The position numbers were made by a program, and so were the translations under genes. This document shows positions 29,611-39,217 of a stretch of 64,000 nt of DNA, one piece after another. Numbering within the stretch: the stretch's first letter is position 1; the number at the start of each line of letters is the position of its first letter. Source of the DNA: Chaetoderma sp. LZ-2023a (Eukaryota; Mollusca; Caudofoveata; Chaetodermatida; Chaetodermatidae). The notes below the pieces were generated by a model. It searched no databases. It was not told where the DNA came from and saw only the letters and a program-made list of their open reading frames with translations. Location: positions 141,291,278 to 141,355,277 of the forward strand of contig CM067359.1 of NCBI GenBank assembly GCA_034401795.1, given 5' to 3'.

Positions 29611-30066
29611 TTACACTAGCGTAGAATTCATTATAGCTCCGAGAATTTCGTGCGAGTTCTCCTTCAGAATTCACCATGAATCGTTAGGGAATGTTACGTT
29701 CCTGAATAATGGCTTCTGCTCGGTTTGACCTGGCGGATTAAAGCACCAAGTTAGCCTGATGTACGAATATTTAGTGCTGATAGTGACCTTTAACTGAGGT
29801 TCCAATTCGTATATGTAATTAATCTGCTCTACTCTGTCGGAAGACCTAGCTCTAAGTACAGTTTCTTCGAATGCAGGCATCATAGTGGCAAACTTTCAAA
29901 ACGTATTACCGTACATAAACACTCCTCGCTTGGTGGGGTAAACACTACCAACACTAAACTCATGAATGGCTACCATAAATTCATCATTACGTTTCAGAAC
30001 GCGCACGTGTACATTGTTACCGAGTGCTACGGGCACGTCACAACCCATAAAATAGACTGTATTCAT
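29611..30066 (-). pseudogene. Two-repeat PC4/p15-like DNA-binding protein
   Basis: From ATG at 30066 the frame runs 151 codons to TAA at 29613-29611, broken only by two TGA codons (about 29884 and 29671). The first half has VHVRVLKRNDEFMVAIHEF and YPTKRGVFMYGNTF; the second has PQLKVTISTKYSYIRLTWCF and KPLFRNVTFPNDSW. Both halves follow the pattern of a PC4-type single-strand DNA-binding domain (beta strands, then PTxxGxxM, then a helix). Similar proteins occur in Polintons (from memory). Both TGAs fall at the same relative place, just after the xxF/xxW of each repeat. Confidence 0.45.
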
Positions 30067-30180
30067 ACTTATAATAAACGTTGAACAAACCGTTTAAACA
30101 AAAATCAAAAACCGTTAACTCTTAACGTACCAGATTTTTAAAACGCTGCTTTTATACTCTAATGCCTATATAACGCAACC

Positions 30181-30283
30181 TCTACATCTAACATCCAATC
30201 ACAATGGAGGAGATCTGGGCCCCTGTTTTCACACCTTTTTCAATAGGCGCAAGATCAAAGGAAAAATGGTGATAATGATGCAA
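30181..30283 (-). repeat. Right terminal inverted repeat of the Polinton
   Basis: Reverse complement of 1-104. The inner 64 bp are almost identical to the left copy. Confidence 0.9.
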
Positions 30284-30318
30284 ATTACTGTAGTTGGTTG
30301 CTCTGACACAGCACCCAC

Positions 30319-30353
30319 TTTAAAGATGTGAAAACAGGGGCCCAGCTCGCCTC
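30319..30353 (+). repeat. Extra copy of the TIR core outside the right end
   Basis: AAAGATGTGAAAACAGGGGC and CCAGCTCGCCTC repeat the left-TIR core in the plus orientation, about 40 bp beyond the right TIR. Confidence 0.7.
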
Positions 30354-30360
30354 ACCTCTA

Positions 30361-30362
30361 CT

Positions 30363-30452
<90 letters not shown>
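30361..30452. repeat. (TAG)n microsatellite
   Basis: About 30 GTA triplets followed by CAG-rich triplets to 30485. Confidence 0.95.
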
Positions 30453-30845
30453 TCAGTAGCAGCAGCTGCAGGAGCAGCAGCAGTAGACGACAATCAGGAT
30501 ATAAAGGGTACATTACTTACTATATACCATATAAAATATAAATTCATTTAAATCTCGAATTACTCAGCTTGACAAATATACTGAAGCAATAAACACACGT
30601 GGTTTCGATGCTGTCCATGTTCTGCTTTGGGAAGACTAAAAAAATGCCTAATATGCCATGGATATATCCGATCTGTCATAATCAAAATGTCTAATGAATC
30701 GCATATCTAGGTCTGTCATGAACATTGAATAGTCTGCCAAGTGTTCGACGTGTATGTTTTTACTATTTAATAGATCTTCAGCTGAATATTTTCAACTAAT
30801 TTGACCGGGCGCCATAGGCAGCAACAGCTCACAGACAAATTAGTT

Positions 30846-31026
30846 TCAAAATATGCAACAGGTTACCTTATATTTACCTTGAAATTGGGATTCTGCGAAT
30901 TCATGATTCAAAGTAAATCGATGCCAAGATGCGCGAAACATTGAAGGAGTTAAGATAGAAATGGGCAGGGCATATATAGCTAGAAATGTATCTCTATTTG
31001 TGTCTTCAGCTAATAGTGATGGATAT
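30846..31026 (-). CDS. Possible host gene exon 5 (partly repeat-derived)
   Basis: Acceptor CTAAATCCATTCAG at 31027 gives a phase-compatible continuation EYPSLLAEDTNRDTF and an open frame to TGA at 30848-30846. From about 30985 leftwards the DNA is a diverged copy of the composite repeat, and the stop lies in the palindrome. So this is either exonised repeat or a false exon. Confidence 0.35.
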
Positions 31027-34000
31027 CTGAATGGATTTAGAAAATCATAACTAATATACCTTTCCAGTTTATCCAGTTTATCCATTTAATCATATGATGT
31101 CATAATCAACTACATAATGTGTAGCCTAACGTTATAATCAATAACATTATTAATGATGTTGATAAGTTCGTCACGAACGCATAATTGATGAGAATATTAA
31201 GCATTGTTGTACGAATTGTATATTTTTACCATTTAATAAACACGCTGTTTAATATTTTGAAACTAATTCAATCGGGCGCTGTTGCTGCCATAGGCAGCAA
31301 CAGCACCCAGTCCAATTAGTTTCAAAATATTCAACAGCTTACCTGTATAGTTTTCTGGAAATTGATAGTCAGTGAGTTCAAGGATCTATTGATCCCAACA
31401 TGAGTGAAGTGTGGGTGGAGCTTAGCTAGAGATGGGCGGGACATGGCTAAAACTGGAAAGGTCAATTTAAACAAACTTACTCTTGAAACTTGGATGCACT
31501 CTTCGCCCTGAACAGAAATCTATTGGTATAGTCAGAAAATCCTGGCCAATTTTTACATCTTTGAAACGTGTCCTGTTGCTCTTCTGCGTTAAATTGCTTA
31601 TAGTCAGAGGTAGTCTTTGGCATAATGTCACATAATGTACGTGCTCGAGTGAGAGGCCGTGTGGAATCAAACCATGTCGTAGTGTCTGGTGAAACATAAG
31701 AACATGATGCTAACATATATATATATATATACCTCTTGCTTGCGGCTAAAGCACTTTGGTTTATAACCACTATCACACTGCTGTCAAAATGTTACTCAGG
31801 CCTATCACAAACTCGGCTGAAGAAAGATTGGTGTACATTTTGGCAACAACGTAATCACCCGCTTACCTATACAGTAACCTTAAAATTTAGTTCTGGCAGT
31901 AAACGTTGGGGCAGTGTTTGTTTAGAAATGAGCGGTCATAGGCTCATAGCTAGAAAGGGATCCCTCTATTGTCTTGTTAAGTATGGCATCATACACATGC
32001 GATGGACTCGATAAGTATGACATCATAATCACTCAATCGCTCAATTTATTGCGATAAAATGCCATACATTATGGTATATGCACATATATAAAATAACATT
32101 AAAAGGATTAAACTAAGATTAAATTAATATTAAGATTACGTTATATATACATTTATTTATATTATCTAAAACATATATGAAATTGTCATTTACAGCAACA
32201 TAAGGGACCTTTTGGTTGCCTCTGAGTGCATTCAACTGGATGGCATGAATCAACCATAGCCGTTAACCCATCAAGCTGAGCACATGGTGACATGACCAGC
32301 TATAGAATTAACATCATGTGTAGAATTGAATAGTAATGTCGGCTATAGTCAGTGGTATCCGTGCACCAGTTGAATACATACACATTCATAGGGGCATAAG
32401 TAGGATGTAAGTTAATTATTAGTAGGCTACTCTATCAATTATGTGTGATATGTTTGATGGAATACCATTTTGAGAGGAATTTTTCGACAAAATTTAATAT
32501 GTAATTGGTGATTTCTACGTCACCATCATTATAAGACATCAGAAAATAAAAAAATTCCGTCATCATTCAGAGACGAGAAGTTGGTGAATGTATCTAGAGT
32601 ATTAAATAAGAACTGCCTGTAAATATCAACTATCAAGTTCTCATCTTCAATACTGCCAGTAATTCTGTGTTTACTGCATCATTATTTGCTGTTGAATAAC
32701 AGCATTGCTTTATTAATTATTTGTTGTTATTATTAACAACCCTTAGAGATCGGAAATGAAAAAACTCTTTATGATTCTGCTGAATAATTTAATAATTAAT
32801 TTGACTGTGAGCTGTTGCAGAAACACCTCCATGTCAAATTAGTTTCAAAATATTCAAAAACGTTCCTGTTTATGGTTCTTTAAGCTGAAACACTGAGATT
32901 TCAATGGGCGAAGTGTTAACAAAGAGGTGTATCACTTACCAAGACAATACTGCATCTAACTGGCAACTAACCTACTTGACCTCTCTAACTTGTCCATCTA
33001 TCATATGACGTCATAATCAACTACATTACGTGTAAGATGACGTCATAATCATGACATCATGAATGACTCGATATAGTCCATCTTTAACGCTTAATAGTCC
33101 CACGCGGTGTACGAATTGTATGTCTTTACCATTTAATAAGGATTCTGTTGAATATTCTGAAACTAATTTGACTGGGCGCTGTTGCTGGCATAACCAATCA
33201 AATTAGTTGTATATTATTTAACATCGATCAATGTCAACACAAGCGAGATGTTGATGAAGCTTAGCTAGAAATTGCGGGCATAGCTAACACTGGATAGATT
33301 TATTGACAATAATTTTATGTATCTACAGTTCACTACTAGTATATGCAATTTGCTGTTTCAGTGCACATCCAGTCCGCAGATAGTTAGGGTGTGTACCGAG
33401 ATAATTTAATAAACAGACATAGATTAACATAATGGGCATGCATTTTTAATTTGCAAAATAAATGACCGTGGGATAGCTGATATTCTCCCCTCCTACGAAT
33501 TGAGTTGTTCAATATCCACCATTCATCCCCCAACTTATCATATGGCTGTGAACTATGAATAATACATGACTGTAGATCTTAATTTGTAATATGTTCCATG
33601 ATTCTATATACTTACAAGGGTTTCTTTGTTCATAATAACCAGTTCCCGGTCTGCCATGGTCCATGACCACAGGACCAGGTAAGTTTGTTGGATGTCGTCG
33701 ATAGAGATCTATACAAGTAAAGTTTGTCCACTCCTCACCTTGAAAATGTCCTAGAGTTTTAGTCCCTGAAAGGTAAATATCAGAAATGGTATGGTAGACT
33801 ATCCTTTTCATCACGACATCACCCTAAACCGCCCTCTGCAGTGGTCTTGAGGAAGCTACATTTGCAGGCCAAGAAGACTATCTTTGAAGAGTTACTACTG
33901 GAATGAATGGCTCGATAACTGAGGATTATTGCGATTTTGTTAGGTCAGGATTCAAAGTATATAAACTCATTCCAACCCGCGTAAAAATATTGGGTTGAGC

Positions 34001-35816
34001 TTAGCTAGAAATGGGTGGGCATAGCTGGAGATTAAACGCTCCATTACATAGAGCATATTCGATTGGGAATGGACCTTTACACTGTACCCATCCATAATAT
34101 GACATCATAATTAACTACGTGACATTTAGAATGACATCACAATCAATGACGTCATGAATGGCGTATATAAGTACGTCAGGAACGCATAATTGAAGACGGA
34201 CTATGCGTTGTTGTACGAATTGTATGTCTTTGATATTTAATAACTATCCTGCTTAATATTTTGAAACAAAGCCAAATTAGTTACGAAATATTCAACAACT
34301 TACCTGTATAGTTTTTGCTACAAAATTAGTTACAAAATATTCAACAAATTACCGGTATAGTGATTGATAGTCAGGGCTTTCGAGGATCGGTCAATCCCAA
34401 CATGGTGAAGAGTGGGTGGAGCTTAGCTAGAGGTGGGTGGGGCATAGCTAAAACTGGAAAGGTCTATTCAGCTCTAGAGTCCAGTTTCTAACTGGTTCAG
34501 GGACAAAGATAGTACAACGCAAGAATACACGACATGCACGTCCAAGCTCGTTCTCTCTCAACCAGTTAACAACTGGATTTTAGAATTGAATTCACAATGA
34601 AGGATTCCAGTATATTCATCAATCATATGATGTCATAATCAACTACATGGCGTGTAGGGTGATGTCATAATCAATCACGTCATGAATGACGTAGCTAAGC
34701 TCGTCACGAACACATACATGTAAGCTCGAACACATAATTGATGACGGACTAAACGTTGTTGTACAAATTGTACTTTACCAGACCCTATTTAATAATTATG
34801 CTGTTTAATATTTTGAAACTAATTTGACGGGGTGCTGTTGCTGCCATAGGTTTCAAAATATTCAACACCTTACCTGCATAGATTTCTGAAAATTGAGATC
34901 CCGAGTGAATGGATCCCAATATGGGCGAAGCGAAGGTGGAGCTTAAGTAGTGATGGGCGGGGCATAGCTAAAACTGGATTCATCCATTGGATGTGCGCAT
35001 TGATAGACAATGTCATATTGTGCAATAAGGAATACAATTCAAACTATGTATTGAACTAATCGTGTCTGACTGCCATGTCGATCTTCACGGCAGTTTATAT
35101 GTGACATTACCATTTGATTGTGACGTCAGTTATAATATATGCGTGAACCACATATTAGACGCATCAACTGTTCTGTATGCTGAAGTCTTACTATGAGACA
35201 GGGCCTGGATTTTATACAGAAAGGTGACATGCATAAACAGGTGTATCTACTTTTGAAATGTTTCCCATTTTCTTTATCAATACAGTAATAAAAGGAGTAA
35301 ACGAAAGCCGTTATAAATAATTATGTCACCCTATAGGACCTCACCTGTTTTTTCTGTGCCCCAGCGAACGGAAGCTCTGGGTAAACATGTGTTGTGGTCT
35401 GCTGGTGGAAATCGATTCCATTTAGTGTTTATCCAGCAAAATGGTTGTCCAGAGCCACCGTTCTGTCGTATATGACTTCCATGCTTTGTATCGGCAAACC
35501 TGTCCCTGAAGAAGCGTCTGCTTGGAACATTCACTGGTTTCATCAGATGAAAATGGGCCTGCGAATCCTGCAACAAGAAAGATCAGAGAGGAATCTAAGG
35601 ACGTGTTCTCACTAGAGACTTGATCAGGAATAATGCCATACTGAATGGCGTTTTTCCTGATTATGTCTTTAGCGAGAACACGACCTTATTCATAGTGTAG
35701 ATCTGACAAGCAAGGCTATAAAACGTATTATCTATCAAAATATGATATTTGGCTGAGGTTTGGCTGATGATGAAACATGAGACAGTACCCTTAATTTGAA
35801 TAAGATATTAATGGCA

Positions 35817-35882
<66 letters not shown>

Positions 35883-35925
35883 GAGTGGTAGTGTTAGTGG
35901 TAGTGGTAGTGGCAGTGGCAGCGGC

Positions 35926-35960
<35 letters not shown>

Positions 35961-36609
35961 GAGTAGTAGTAGTAGTAGTTGTTTGCCATTTCAGGGTTCA
36001 TATTACAATGAAATATGATTGGACGAATATGACACTTATTGCATGAGTATAATGGAGGAATCCAGTTTTAGCTATGCCCCGCCCATTTCTAGCTAAGCTC
36101 CACCCATGCTTTTCCCGAGTTGGGATAGATCGATCCCTCAACTCCCTGACTACCAATTTCCGGAATACTATACAGGTAAGCTGTTGAATATTTTGAAACT
36201 AATTTGACTGGGAACTGTTACTGCCTATGGCAACAACAGCGCTGAGCCAAATTAGTTTCAAAATATTCAACATCATGTTTATTAAATATTAAAGACATAC
36301 AATCCGTACAACAATGCTTAGTCTGTCATCAATTGAGCGCTCGTGAGGAACTTAGCAGCTACCTCATTCATGACGTAATTGATTATGATGTCATCTCACA
36401 GGCCACATAGTTGATTATGATGTCATATGATTAGTTTAGAGAATGGAGGATTCCAATTTCTCAGTCAAAGGTAATAAGTATTCGCAAACTGTGCATACCT
36501 TGGATAGATTCGCTATCTGCTCATCAGAAAGAAGGCTGTACGGATCATTGGGTGTGCGTGGTCTCTTCCTAATGGCATCCATTCTTAAAGGCACATCAAC
36601 TGACGCCAT
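30846..36609 (-). CDS. Unrecognised multi-exon host gene (overall span)
   Basis: Exons at 36609-36499, 35567-35345, 33765-33616 and 31685-31481 have correct GT-AG borders and compatible phases (0, 1, 1, then 2), and join into one open frame of about 230 codons. A possible last exon is 31026-30846. The product is rich in Arg, Pro, Trp and Tyr, with short motifs such as GYYEQRNP and TTTWFDSTRPLTRAR. This style is reminiscent of small axonemal (microtubule inner) proteins, but I do not recognise the family. Introns 2-4 carry copies of the composite palindromic repeat. Confidence 0.7.
31244..31338. repeat. Palindromic MITE core A (best copy)
   Basis: GCTGTTTAATATTTTGAAAC to the left pairs with GTTTCAAAATATTCAACAGC to the right, and GCTGTTGCTGCC pairs with GGCAGCAACAGC around a central ATA. 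Related cores lie at 30781-30860, 32778-32864, 33146-33220, 34250-34298 and 34801-34867 (the last two with deleted centres), and weakly at 48259-48345, 48515-48578 and 50486-50552. Confidence 0.9.
31481..31685 (-). CDS. Host gene exon 4
   Basis: Acceptor CTTATGTTTCACCAG, donor CAAGA|GTAAGT. 205 bp; includes TTTWFDSTRPLTRARTLCDI and NWPGFSDYTNRFLFRAKSAS. Ends in phase 2. Confidence 0.72.
33616..33765 (-). CDS. Host gene exon 3
   Basis: Acceptor TATTTACCTTTCAG, donor CCTT|GTAAGT. 150 bp, phase 1 to phase 1; includes GHFQGEEWTNFTCIDLYRRH and PVVMDHGRPGTGYYEQRNP. Confidence 0.75.
35345..35567 (-). CDS. Host gene exon 2
   Basis: Acceptor TTTCTTGTTGCAG, donor ACAG|GTGAGG. Codes for 74 residues and one extra base: DSQAHFHLMKPVNVPSRRFF, then GSHIRQNGGSGQPFCWINTK. 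In phase with exon 1. Confidence 0.72.
35815..35980. repeat. (TAG)n microsatellites with GTG/GCA interruptions
   Basis: Two TAG runs separated by GGTAGTG- and GGCAGT-type units. Confidence 0.95.
36048..36430 (-). repeat. Composite palindromic element, inverted copy
   Basis: Same components as the other copies but in minus orientation, from GGAATCCAGTTTTAGCTATG to GATGTCATATGATTAG; palindrome core at 36181-36272. Near-terminal GAATCCAGTT and GGATTCCAAT suggest short inverted ends. Confidence 0.85.
36499..36609 (-). CDS. Host gene exon 1 (start codon)
   Basis: Codes for 37 residues beginning MASVDVPLRMDAIRKRPRTP and ends CCAAG|GTATGC, phase 0. The ATG follows GATAGATGGCG and no earlier in-frame start was noted. 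Confidence 0.65.
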
Positions 36610-36659
36610 CTATCAGACTATAATTTATTGCAGGCCTATATTTTTTAAACAATGAATCC

Positions 36660-37005
36660 TCTAGAATATTTGGCTCACCACACAAGCTGGAAAAAAATTG
36701 TAAAGCTGAAAAGATTTTCCAATATATACTTTAATAGCACCCAACTGTTTTGTACAGAGGTAATCGCTATCATACAACAAGATTGTCAAAGTTAAATATG
36801 CCTTGCCCGAATGTATGGGCAAGATCAGTTAGGTTTTATCAAAACAAACAAGTAATGGTTTGGGTTATATACTAGAAATATGGTATTTAAAGGATATCGC
36901 AAATGAGAATTACATTTCAATAAAAACGACAAAAAAAAGTTTTTATCATATTTTGTTAATTAAAAAGTTTTTGACCAATTTTCCCAAACTCTACCAATGT
37001 AGAAA
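36660..37005. other. AT-rich spacer
   Basis: No gene or repeat recognised between host exon 1 and the DIRS end. Confidence 0.4.
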
Positions 37006-37009
37006 ATCT

Positions 37010-37230
37010 ATACCCCCTGACCGTATTAGCTGACACATGTAACGAATCAAACAGATAAGATAAAAAATCTAAACTTGTGGTATAGAAACAGAATCGGGCA
37101 CGAAACCTTGGTCTGAACACCATTCACCAAAAATTTTAAGTCGACCCTTGTAAACTCGATGGGTCGATTCCCTTCTGGCAGAGTCAATAATTTCCTGAGA
37201 TCTTGAAGAAATCTTATTCTCGAGGACCTC
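37010..37230 (-). pseudogene. DIRS 1 tyrosine recombinase, N-terminal domain only
   Basis: REIIDSARRESTHRVYKGRLK-like SAM-like core-binding residues in the frame ending at 37069, then after a frameshift LDFLSYLFDSLHVSANTVRG to about 37012. The Arg, His-x-x-Arg and Tyr catalytic blocks are absent. Confidence 0.7.
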
Positions 37231-37580
37231 AGACCCGAGATTCTCCAAACGCACAGATTGAAGATTTCTGGATTTTGATGCACACAAAGACCTCTTACTT
37301 GAGATAGAAGGTCCTGGGATACTGGAAGAAGACAAGGAAAGTCTACCAGAAGATCTAGAAGGTCTACAAACCAAATCCCCTTGGGCAAAAAGGGAGCTAT
37401 CAGAAGAATCTCGCAATCTTGGTCCTTGACCTTCTTCAAGACTAAAGGAATCAAAATTGTTGGAGGAAAGGCATAGGCGAACATTCCTGTCCAGGACTGA
37501 GACAGGGCATCCACCGCCAGGGCTTGACTGTCCGGAAAAGGAGACATGTAAGAGGAGATCTGGGCATTCAGAGGTCGCAA
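37047..37580 (-). pseudogene. DIRS 1 region between RNase H and recombinase
   Basis: The frame 37770-37590 has HVPGSLNFLADQLSRPS and DLFATSE; the frame from 37580 continues with AVDALSQSWTGMFAYAFPPT and LLIAPFLPKGIWFVDLLDLL. The same blocks occur in DIRS 2 at 58412-59017, so one frameshift near 37575 separates them. Confidence 0.8.
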
Positions 37581-37770
37581 ACAGATCTACTAGAGGACGA
37601 TCCATAAGACTGAAAATCGCTCTGACAACCGACTTCTTTAACTGCCACTCTGTGTGGGCGAACTTGCTGGGACGTGACAGTTGGTCCGCCAGAAAATTCA
37701 GACTGCCTGGGACATGGGAAGATACTAGAAAAATCTGCCTCTTGCGGCACCACAAGAGAAGATTCCACAC

Positions 37771-38268
37771 TTATAAACAAAGGAGAGACAACCTTGTACC
37801 TCCTTGCCTGTTGATATAAGACACCACTGTCGAAATGTCCGACCGAATCGAGACATTGAGACCTATCACCAGATCTGACCATGAAAGGAGAGCCTTCTTG
37901 ACAGCCCACAACTCCAGAATGTTGATATGGGCTGTCGACTCCTCCAGGGACCAAAGGCCGGAAACTGACAGGGAGTCGCAGACTGCTCCCCAACCCTCCT
38001 GGGAAGCGTCTGTGAAGATAATCGCCTGAGGTGAGGACTTTACCAGTGGAACACCCATCAGAAGCAGAGAACAATCCCTCCAAAAATCTAGATGAGGGAT
38101 CAAATGTTCTCTGATCGGAATCTGATGGTAAATAGAGTGGACTGACTGCTTCCAAAGGGGCGTTAAATACATTTGGAAGGGTCTTCTCATCAGCACCGCC
38201 CAAGGAATCACTTTCTCTACGCTGACCATCAGGCCTATCACTCTTAAAAAGAATCTTGCTCTTACCAT
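37771..38268 (-). pseudogene. DIRS 1 RNase H
   Basis: AIIFTDASQEGWGAVCDSLS (first Asp), STAHINILELWAVKKALLSW (Glu) and SIRSDISTVVSYINRQGGT (Asp) give the catalytic DED set in DIRS style. Ends at a stop in LSLLCL. Confidence 0.85.
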
Positions 38269-38289
38269 GGGAGAAGAAGAGGATTTCCA

Positions 38290-39082
38290 TTGCCACTGAT
38301 AAAGCCTCTATCCTTGGATCTGAGGGGAAGACTAGACCCCGGGCCAGGTCGAAAGAAACGCCTAGATGTGTAACGATTTGACATGGAACTAGGCTTGATT
38401 TCTCTAGATTTAAAATCCACCCTCGGTTGCATGCCAGACTGCAAACTTCTGGACGAATTCCTGAGAGAATTGAGGATGACCTTGCTTTTACCAACCAGTC
38501 GTCTATATAAACGTGAAGATGGATAGAACGACGGTGTAAAATTCCTGCCACCGCTGAAACTAGACGGGTAAAAAGGAAGGGAGCCATGGTCAGGCCGAAG
38601 GGCATGGCGCGGAACTGCCATATTCGATCCTTGTAAGCAAACCTCAGGAACTTTCTGAAGGCAGGGTGAATAAGAACATGGAAGTAGGCGTCCTTTAGAT
38701 CGATGGAAGACGTCCACATTTCCTGATCTAGACTGGAAATGATCTGGGAAATCGTCTCCATCTTGAACTTGGGGGTGAGAATCATAAGATTTAACTTTTT
38801 CAAATTTATCACGGGACGCCAACCTCCTGTTTTCTTGGAAACTAAAAAGATGATCGAGTAGTAGCCCGGGTCTACTCTCCAATGGGGAACTTCTTCTAAT
38901 GCCCTCTTTACAATCATGGATTCCAACTCCTCTTCCAAAGCCACCAGTTTTTTCGGATTGGAGGGAACAGGAGTCCAAACTGGGAAAAGGGAGAGAAGAG
39001 GAGGATGACGGATCCATGATGGAGCATAACCCCAACGTATCTGAGACACTAGTCCTGAACGAGGGCTTGCCATTTCTCCCAA
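38290..39082 (-). pseudogene. DIRS 1 reverse transcriptase
   Basis: The long frame has PGYYSIIFLVSKKTGGWRPV, SIDLKDAYFHVLIHP, MPFGLTMAPFLFTRLVSAVA and the YIDDWLVKA catalytic block, in the order of DIRS RTs. The frame changes near 38290 where homology moves to RNase H in another frame. RT itself has no stop. Confidence 0.92.
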
Positions 39083-39217
39083 AACAGAGAAAGGCGCCCT
39101 CCTACTGGCATGTTAGGTAACCAGCACTGGACCGACTGCTCCAAAGGGAGAAGAAGAGGGGGAGGGATGGGGAAGGGAAGAGAGAAGGTTGGACCTACCC
39201 GGGAATAGTCCATACCT

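Larger units (their letters stand above)
1..30283. mobile_element. Decayed Polinton/Maverick giant DNA transposon with nested insertions
   Basis: The interval is closed by inverted repeats at 1-104 and 30181-30283. Between them lie the hallmark genes of a Polinton: a DDE integrase, an FtsK/HerA-type packaging ATPase, an adenain-like cysteine protease, a double-jelly-roll major capsid protein, and an N-terminal piece of protein-primed DNA polymerase B. Gene order is minus-strand PolB side on the left, plus-strand ATPase, integrase and virion genes in the middle, and minus-strand genes on the right. Every large gene has stops or frameshifts, so the copy is dead. At least six later insertions and an internal tandem amplification have enlarged it from the usual 15-20 kb. 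The left end may reach beyond base 1, so exact termini and target duplication cannot be read. Confidence 0.88.
30700..34985. repeat. Composite ~400-bp palindromic elements, plus orientation
   Basis: Copies lie at about 31085-31460, 32990-33290, 34085-34460 and 34620-34985, with a diverged one at 30770-31010 and a fragment at 32760-32930. Each has a block with TATGATGTCATAATC and TGACGTCA, then GTACGAATTGTATGTCTTTA, then the palindrome, then GATCCCAACATG and GGAGCTTAGCTAGARATGGG and GCATAGCTAAAACTGGA. No coding capacity. It looks like a foldback MITE family. Confidence 0.85.

Noticed and set aside
31736-32014. 92-codon plus-strand ORF
   Set aside because: Overlaps degraded composite-repeat sequence in an intron; no splice logic or family.
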